A stretch of 64,000 nucleotides of DNA. It comes from Cristatella mucedo (lineage: Eukaryota > Bryozoa > Phylactolaemata > Cristatellidae). Of this stretch, positions 57,704-64,000 are shown in pieces. The stretch lies in assembly GCA_009760855.2 (NCBI GenBank), contig WPIO01000098.1, positions 879,501-943,500 of the forward strand, in the 5' to 3' direction. Under the pieces are notes generated by a model, which saw only the letters and a program-made list of their open reading frames with translations, was not told where the DNA came from and made no database searches. A program made the position numbers and the translations under genes. Positions within the stretch are counted from its first letter, which is position 1. Each line of letters begins with the position of its first letter.

Positions 57704-57709
57704 AATAAA
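57704..57709 (+). terminator. Polyadenylation signal of the LTR
   Basis: AATAAA followed by a GT-rich stretch (TTGTGTGTCTTGC at 57,727-57,741), the usual layout of an LTR polyadenylation site. Confidence 0.5.
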
Positions 57710-58114
57710 GTTCAGTAAAATCCCCAATTTGTGTGTCTTGCTTCCAATTCACGCCGCGGACTCACGAACCCCTTTAGTAACGGTAAGCAGGTCAGCGCCA
57801 GAAACGCTCGTTTCGTGGCGGCCAGCTTATTTCGCGGAGGCGCGCACCGAACGGCATTAGGCGATAGGCTACGCCGCTAGGTAAGCGGCAGGTCAAGCTT
57901 ACCCCGCCGAGCCTTCGGCGTTACACGTGTACTACAAAGAAAGCGTAGTTAAATTGTATTTTGTTGCCTCCTATGCGACAAAAAGTGCAACAAATTTAAA
58001 CGTGACATGCACAGGATCAGCATTCAAATATTTTAAATGACAGAATCAACGGTATATGTATGGATAGGCACACTAAAGCTGAGTTGGGCTGACCCACTAA
58101 ATGCTGGGAAAACG

Positions 58115-59110
58115 TAATGGAATGTAGTTTATGTCCGTCTATAACTCCACAGAGTCACTAAGGCTATGTGGGTGTGATGCTGGAGAGTTTTGCATAGCTC
58201 ATTCACAGCCTGGGAAGTTTTTAGTAGGCAATCGGGTAGCCAACAAAGTGTATTTCACCTAGAAAAGATAAAATTTGAAGCATAGCAGAGTCAGAAGACC
58301 AGTTAAGGTTCTGGTTAGCGTAGAGGTAGCAGATCAGAACCGCTGAACAGGATTAGCCATAGTCTTCAGCAGAAGAGTAGATGTCGTTGCACATGAACCG
58401 TGGAAGCAAATTACAGCCTAGGACCTGCAGAGCTTCCAAATGTCTTTAAGTGTGGAATGGAATAGCTAGTTTACTGTCCATAAAAGACCTGAACGCACGA
58501 GGAGGCTGAAACTAGTGCAACAGTTCAGCCACGTTAATAGAAGCCCAGCCATGACGGGCCGTATGGGTTTGCATAACAACTGTGCACTGCATCAGTATCA
58601 GCCGGCATCCATCTAGGTCTTTTAGAAAAGGAGATACTTGATCAAACTTCTGAGACTTGAAAATTAGCCTTGCGGCCACATTCATAGCCTTTTGTAGAGG
58701 CCTAGTTGTCTTTTTTGGTAGACTATCCTAAAGGAAATTACAATAATCAAGCCAAGACTGAACTAAAGAGCTAGTTGAGTTGTTTTTTCATGCTACTGGG
58801 GCAGGCAGCTCGTTACCTTAGAAAGATATCGGATGCGATGACAAGTTGTATAAGCAGTCTTCTGAATGTTTATAAAGTTTAGGCGGCTGCAGAAAACTGC
58901 ACTTAAATTGTGAGCACGAGGCGATGGATGCACAGCAGTATCACACAAAAAATAGCAAAGCCTTTTAATCCCACCACACGCTTAGGGCTTCCAATGAGCA
59001 GCAGCTAATTTTTGTCGTCTTAAAGTATCAGAAAATTGTCTGACATTCAGGATCGAATTTCGGCAAGGCAAGCATTCAGTTTATCAGTTGTTGCAGCAGA
59101 CACTTATATC
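58115..59110 (-). mobile_element. LINE family 2 copy, decayed
   Basis: Tail at the left (AATGGAATGTAGTTTATGTC), then the 3' untranslated region and the ORF region in the same order as 19,383-20,360, extending further toward the RT (near 59,040, matching 16,130). No open frame remains. Confidence 0.88.
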
Positions 59111-59989
59111 TTCAATTTTGTGATCGAATTAACCCGGATAATAGCAGCCTTGTAAATAACTCGCACTTTAAGTCTACTACTAGGATTAATGTACTGTTAG
59201 CCATAAAAACTTTCTTTTAATTTCTCACTGAAAGCACGATGACTGCTAGAATAGCTGATTAGCCCAATAGGCTAAATTATGTTTACTCCCTGCTGAGAAA
59301 TTGATCCCTGCAATCGGATTTACAATAATAATTACATAGCACCTGGTTGTAGGGGACCCAACTTATTCTGTTGATGTAATGGGCAAAATATTATACACCA
59401 GTCTCGGCGCTACGTTGCTGGCTTATGGTTTGTTGTCATCACACCTACGAAAAGCTGAAGTCGCAGCTACAACGTATTAGCACAAACTCTGGTAGCAGAC
59501 GTCAACTCTCTTAATAACTCTCTTAATAACCGAAATATTTAAAAAAAAAAGCCATGGCCCATGTCAAAAATCAGGGCTCATGCAAGATTTCACTGACAGG
59601 TCGTTAGCTGTAAGTGTAGCCCTTATGCTGATGGACTATGGCGAAGCTATATTTGGAAAAGTCTTAATGCTATAGATGGACAGATGGGACATTTTCAGAC
59701 AGCCAGATTTCTGTGCATTTGCTGCTGTTTTTTATCTTTGCCATGGGTGGGGATCGATCCTATTGATTTTGGTACTCGAAGCTTTGGCTTGCCTCCAGGA
59801 TGCTTTACCTGGCTCTTTAAGCTCCTGTCTTCAGATGAGTTTTCAAGCATTGGAGACTTTACAATATGGGCGTAACCATAGCGAATGAGGTGAGCGATTT
59901 AAGTTAACATGAGCACTAATGTATGAACTCTACCACTCCCAGTGAAATCGCGGTGCTCTGGCAGAAAGTGGGAGACGGCGGTTCTCTAC

Positions 59990-60174
59990 CGCTACTCCCC
60001 CTCCATGCCACGACACTGTCCTGCACATTTGCACTTCTCGCAATCCGATTGGCCTATCTGAATGAACAGAGTGAACTGTGCCCTCAAAATTGCCTTTGTT
60101 CTCATCGCGGACTACCTGCGCCATTTTGGGATCTAGCGACTAGCTGGGTAGGCGCGTATTCCCGGCTTGGCTGA
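59990..60174 (+). promoter_or_regulatory. Promoter-like segment, copy C
   Basis: The inverted CCAAT box (GATTGGCC, 60,047-60,054) and GCGCCATTTTGGG (60,118-60,130, close to a YY1 site on the minus strand) are conserved relative to units A and B. The segment ends at a donor-like TGAGTAAGT. This is the best preserved of the three. Confidence 0.42.
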
Positions 60175-60246
60175 GTAAGTCGAAAGCACTAGCCGCTTTT
60201 AAGAAGTTTCATTGCAAATTGTACTCAAGCTTGCTTTCTGTTTCAG
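60175..60246 (+). other. Possible short intron, copy C (72 bp)
   Basis: Begins GTAAGTCG and ends in CTTTCTGTTTCAG, both close to animal splice consensus. Units A and B keep the acceptor, but their donors have changed. Inferred from sequence only. Confidence 0.35.
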
Positions 60247-60353
60247 ATTGTTACGAAGTCTTATCGGTTGGGTAAACACCCGAGATGTTTCGGCAAGATC
60301 CTGGTAGGATATGACGACTTCTAGTTCCCTGCATTCACGGGCCAAGCAGTTGG
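60247..60353 (+). other. Exon-like interval, copy C (107 bp)
   Basis: Bounded by the acceptor above and a donor-like GGGTAAAG. The conserved ATG at 60,311 opens a frame through the interval (MTTSSSLHSRAKQLG). The interval has the same length in unit B and one more base in unit A. Confidence 0.4.
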
Positions 60354-61369
60354 GTAAAGTATGGAATGTTTGCTTGCAATGCATGCTACTGCCTCGCTGC
60401 CAAAATTTTCTATTCATCCTTATGATTTCCATGCGCTCCTCAATTGAAACGTCTTCGTCTAGAAATAGTGATCAGCTCCCCGGAGTTTACGATGGTAGAC
60501 TGAATAGCCAGACTGGTGCGGCCTTTGAACTCCTATTTCCATCCCATGAACCATTCTGCAGCTAATACGAAGACTTGAGTGCCAGATGGAAAGGTACGCA
60601 TGGCTAAGACAGAAGGAAGTTAATGAGATCATTACGATTTGCGGTTCGATGACTGAACAGATAGCGATTGAGATCGGCTGGCCATCCCGGTAAGTCGTGT
60701 AAAAGCACTTAGCTCACAGCACTCTGGTTGTGGCTCTGGTGATTGCTCTATTCGTCTTACATTCTAGTACTTGGACTACGTATGTACATACTGAATGGTA
60801 AAATCTCTCGTCGTGGTGGTTATTGTACTGCATAACCTATTCCATTTTCAGCTTGTACTTTCTGGTTGTATTAGTAGTCTGGTTATTGTGTTTCAGCCGC
60901 TACTTACGCAGTAGTTTTTCAATTGAGTTTGAGTGGACATCTAGTAAAAGTATTGCAGTCTGTATCATGGTGATTATGCTAACAATATCAGATTGCTGAA
61001 TTGGAGGCGAGAGCTAACGTTGATGAATATAACTGTTTGTACCTGCAATCCATTGTAACACTGCCAGTTCGAGAAATATGCAGCTTTGTTTCTGGTCAAG
61101 CCACCATTCTGCACTGCGATTGCATCGATACATGTACTTGCTCGTTGTGTTTGGGAACCAAGGAGAAGAACAGCTAAACCGTTTGAGCTTAACCAACCTC
61201 TCGGTCAATTTTAGGGTTTATTTGTATGTGCTAGGTGTATTAATTATTAAACGTTGAATAGAACAATTTTGCATAATTATGTAATTGTATACCCCACAGC
61301 CCCTAGCATTCATTTTCCTAGTATGGTTTGGTCTTGTCTACTAATTATTCAACTTCTGCTTCCTGGGCA

Positions 61370-61451
61370 GCAATGGCTAAGCATCTAAAAAGAGTTCGAG
61401 TTCTATGAAGGCTCTTTATCATATGTATTATTATTATTATTATTATTATCT
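61370..61451 (+). mobile_element. LINE family 1 3' tail
   Basis: GCATCTAAAAAGAGTTCGAG and an uninterrupted (ATT)n tail. Only the last 80 bases of the element are present. Confidence 0.75.
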
Positions 61452-61454
61452 TAG

Positions 61455-63026
61455 CTCTAAATACAAGCTAATACTAATCACTGAGCAGTGAAAAGACTCA
61501 GTGTCAATTATTTGCCTATATTTGTGTTCAGAATCCATCTTCAATCACTTATATTTGACTGCTGTAGCTAGCCAGGTGAGCTCATGTATTAAGGCCAGTC
61601 TATCCTGGGCAAGCATAAAACCAACCTGCATAAAACTGAAACGATATGCAATTAAGGAGCATTTCGAACTAAACACGTATTTCAAGTTTGCATTGTGGAT
61701 TCATATTGGATAGACTACGCCAATCAAACTATTTTCTAGCAGTGTAAGCTTGAATACTACTATAGCTTCCATGTTTGACGTTGTTGAGGGTTGTTTCATT
61801 GTTGGGGCGTCCGGCAGTGCTATCTTTTAGGTCCAGACGTTTCACTTGGGTCGTGTTTGCAAAGAAACTCAATAGGCTGATATAGGTATGAATAGTAAAC
61901 CATGAAATGAAGCACCTTACCAGCTTTCTTATTTTAATCTGGGTAGTTTTAATTATCCACTATAGCTCAGAGCTTCTGTGCAAACTTATGGGACAACATT
62001 TTTCTTCAAAAACTTCGAGAGATAACCTTACGGACTCAATATCTTTATTAGTGTCTTGTCTTTGTGAGCCATTATTAGTAGCCCAGTCTCATCAGTTGAA
62101 CACTACCTACGGTATCAGATTAAATGTTTGCATTTTGTCTCACTTTTTCAAGTAAACTCCTTTACCTATGAATGTGTAAAAAGATTTATTCAGCGACATC
62201 AGCAAAAGTCAGAGTATTGAACTGAATAGTAATGACCTGTATCGTGAATTTCGCTTTATTTTCATCCGTTATTGACTCGGTATGAGTTCAATTATAGGTC
62301 ATTTTTCAGAAAGTCGAACCATGGTTTGACAGCTGAAGCAGGGTGTAGGGTCAACGTATGACTCTGAATAATGTCGGGTTTTCTGCACAAAGCTTTCGTG
62401 AGGGTAACGATTTCTGCTCCGTAGTCATTTAGATGGCTGTGGGATTTCAGATCTTATGATCTTATTGTTTGGTCAATTTGGAAGTCTTATGTCTTGCTTA
62501 ATAAGTAACTGTATGATGTTTTTTACTAAAGGTAGCACGCAGCAAGCTTGATTTGCTACCTTTCGCTGCTTTTTGAGCAATCAGGAGCGTCCACTCGTCA
62601 GTATACAATTACATGGCAGCTTGCCATTGCCATTGTACACTTAATGAACTAATGCAAACATGAGAATTTAATTGCATATCTCACGGAGGCAGCTGTGGTA
62701 GAGTTAGGCAGTGTCACTTTTTTGAAACTCACTAAAATCTATTTTGAAGCCTATAGGTTATTGTGGTAAATCGAATGAAGCAACTAAGGAGCTAACCGAA
62801 TGAGTATTATGTGCTAACCCATTATTGACTTCAACCCTGAATTTTGAAGGCCAGTGTTGTTAATAACCGTTAAGGCGTGGGGCTATAGATTTCCTCGGGA
62901 TTGACGAGCATGCTGATCTGAGCCCGTTGCTATTGCTAGCATTTTTATTGACCGGTGTAAAAGAGCCAATTGTTTAGGTTCAAGAAGTACTGTGGTGTGC
63001 TCAAGGAGTTCTAATTCGCTGAGATT
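61455..63026 (+). repeat. Block v, unit C
   Basis: Shorter counterpart of the other block v copies. Clear matches: 62,240-62,400 to 45,420-45,540, 62,540-62,680 to 45,720-45,880, and 62,885-63,020 to 25,255-25,400. No gene recognised. Confidence 0.6.
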
Positions 63027-63521
63027 CATTCTGTCGATACCCTTTGCTGTGTCGTTAGCTTGCATATAACTAACAAAGGCCAACTATAAAGCGTGGCAAC
63101 GAGAATGCTTTGTTTTGTCAAATTTTAAAGCTTATATGGTCCGCCCCTCACTTTAATGGGTACTACCAAGGGGAACAAACCTAGTAGCCTTTTAGTAGCC
63201 TTATTTAAAGCTGCTGTTCATATTTTACGCTTATCATCAATCGTATTAAATATAGGCAGTGTGGCTGAATAAAACACTATTGCAATAACAATGGATTCGT
63301 AACTAGTTGTTGGGCCAATTTGACTGCCAACGATATCCAAAGTTCTCCGTCTGGTTCGTGGAGAATGAAAAAGCCTGTGCATGTCTATTATAAATGAGGT
63401 ATGAAATTTAAGTACAACTTGATTGACTGCCGTCTCTCATAATTCTATCTCTGAATTTTCAGCGTTCCTGCTTCTCCAACGGATGCCCAGTGGCCTTATA
63501 ATGTTTGGCACTAGCCACGAA

Positions 63522-63604
63522 AAATCCACCACTGTTCTATGCACGAGCTCTATCCTGATTGCTTATTACATGATGGACATCTTGCATAGAGTAGTGGGGG
63601 ATGT
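63522..63604. other. Conserved stem-loop 1, copy D
   Basis: The arms are 63,522-63,554 and 63,572-63,604, with about 25 of 33 positions paired, around a 17-base loop. A mid-stem pair that is T-A in unit C is C-G here, another compensated difference. Flanking sequence on both sides also matches the other units. Confidence 0.7.
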
Positions 63605-63888
63605 CTTGCACCAGGAATGCCACGCAGGTTTTTTTCAGCCAGTTCAAAACAGCAGGGCAGCTTTGTTTTGATTACTGTTTTTTTTATTTTTACTTCCTAG
63701 TATGTCGTGCTTGCCTCTCAGTGCCTGTATGACATGACGGTAAATTTCAGATTAAATCGCTTAGTGCTGCTGTCCTGAGGTTTCTGCATGTCTTCGATGT
63801 GTTACCACTTCAAGCAGACTGAGCTATAGATTTTCTGTGTATTCAAGGTACGATAAGCGATTGGTTTGTAAAGCTTTTTCAAATAAAT

Positions 63889-63960
63889 GTGTGCTGTAGC
63901 TCTACTGTTCATCGTCTTGTAATAACTTCACACGACGATGTACTGTACAGCTGTAGCCGC
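63889..63960. other. Conserved stem-loop 2, copy D
   Basis: About 21 of 27 aligned arm positions pair. The inner arms ATCGTCTTGT and ACACGACGAT pair with one mismatch. In the frames that stay open in units A to C this copy has stop codons, yet the stem is kept. That favours structure over coding. Confidence 0.63.
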
Positions 63961-64000
63961 AATTCGTACTGCTATAAGTTCAGCTTTGGCTAATGGCATG

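Larger units (their letters stand above)
56590..57925 (+). mobile_element. Solo LTR (1,336 bp) with target-site duplication
   Basis: Starts TGTAGCGCC and ends GGCGTTACA, an eight-of-nine inverted terminal match with TG...CA ends. CGTG flanks it on both sides (56,586-56,589 and 57,926-57,929), or CGTGT if the first base is shared. It is GC-rich, contains AATAAA at 57,704-57,709 and three 121-bp sub-repeats. Length and ends fit a Ty3/gypsy-type LTR left after recombination between two LTRs. The strand is inferred from the AATAAA. Long open frames inside it (for example 56,674-57,348) look accidental. Confidence 0.8.
63027..64000 (+). repeat. Start of macro-repeat unit D
   Basis: The last 970 bases repeat the first 970 of units A, B and C, including both stem-loops at nearly the same offsets (498 and 883 from the shared anchor, against 498 and 909 in unit A). 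The window ends inside the repeat, so the array continues to the right. Unit A starts at base 1 with matching sequence, so it probably extends to the left as well. Confidence 0.72.

Noticed and set aside
60199-60432. A minus-strand frame (VSIEERMEIIRMNRKFW) partly matched in unit B near 40,060-40,240
   Set aside because: Unit B has an in-frame stop within the matching stretch and unit A has several. Changes are not concentrated at third positions, so coding is not supported.

Overview
The window looks like intergenic or intronic DNA from an animal nucleus, most likely an invertebrate; the species cannot be told from it. It is moderately AT-rich and has no convincing intact host gene. It holds tRNA-derived SINEs with Pol III A and B boxes, two families of CR1/L2-type LINEs, a LINE with a restriction-like endonuclease, a solo LTR and microsatellites. 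Nothing prokaryotic was seen. All identities and boundaries below come from reading the sequence by eye.

The main result is the layout. The window is a head-to-tail series of three and a bit diverged copies of one very large unit. Matching points 22, 25,417, 47,406 and 63,048 define unit A (1-25,395), unit B (25,396-47,384), unit C (47,385-63,026) and the start of unit D. The same blocks recur in the same order: (i) a block with two long stem-loops; (ii) a minus-strand LINE with RT, zinc-knuckle and restriction-like-endonuclease remnants; (iii) a satellite of about 176 bp (units A and B only); (iv) a block with a promoter-like segment and exon-like intervals; (v) an AT-rich block leading into the next unit. 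Copies look roughly 60-70% identical, so the duplications are old, and each unit has since gained its own insertions.

Region by region. 1-2,840: stem-loop block A. 2,845-5,800: LINE copy A with a SINE in it. 5,780-9,190: forward satellite, carrying a SINE and a LINE fragment. 9,190-18,000: several nested L2/CR1-like copies. 18,000-19,020: promoter-like block A. 19,380-22,725: more LINE copies and a SINE. 22,735-25,395: block v. 25,396-28,080: stem-loop block B. 28,085-30,800: LINE copy B. 30,840-38,480: a large satellite array whose polarity flips near 33,940 and which carries a reversed copy of the stem-loop block. 39,600-41,230: promoter-like block B. 41,450-47,300: L2 copies and block v. 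47,385-49,800: stem-loop block C. 49,800-56,500: LINE copy C, split by an LTR-like element and an L2. 56,590-57,925: solo LTR with a target-site duplication. 58,115-59,110: LINE fragment. 59,600-61,230: promoter-like block C. 61,455-63,026: block v. 63,027-64,000: start of unit D.

The two stem-loops in block i are the best candidates for something undescribed. Four direct copies, plus one inverted copy of the first stem-loop, keep long paired arms although the arms have diverged, with several paired (compensatory) changes; the loop of the first is strongly conserved. Block iv has a conserved CCAAT box, an intron-like 72-bp interval in unit C, and a 107-108-bp interval bounded by splice-like sites in all three copies. 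One reading is a tandem family of old, long, possibly non-coding transcription units, but that is inference.
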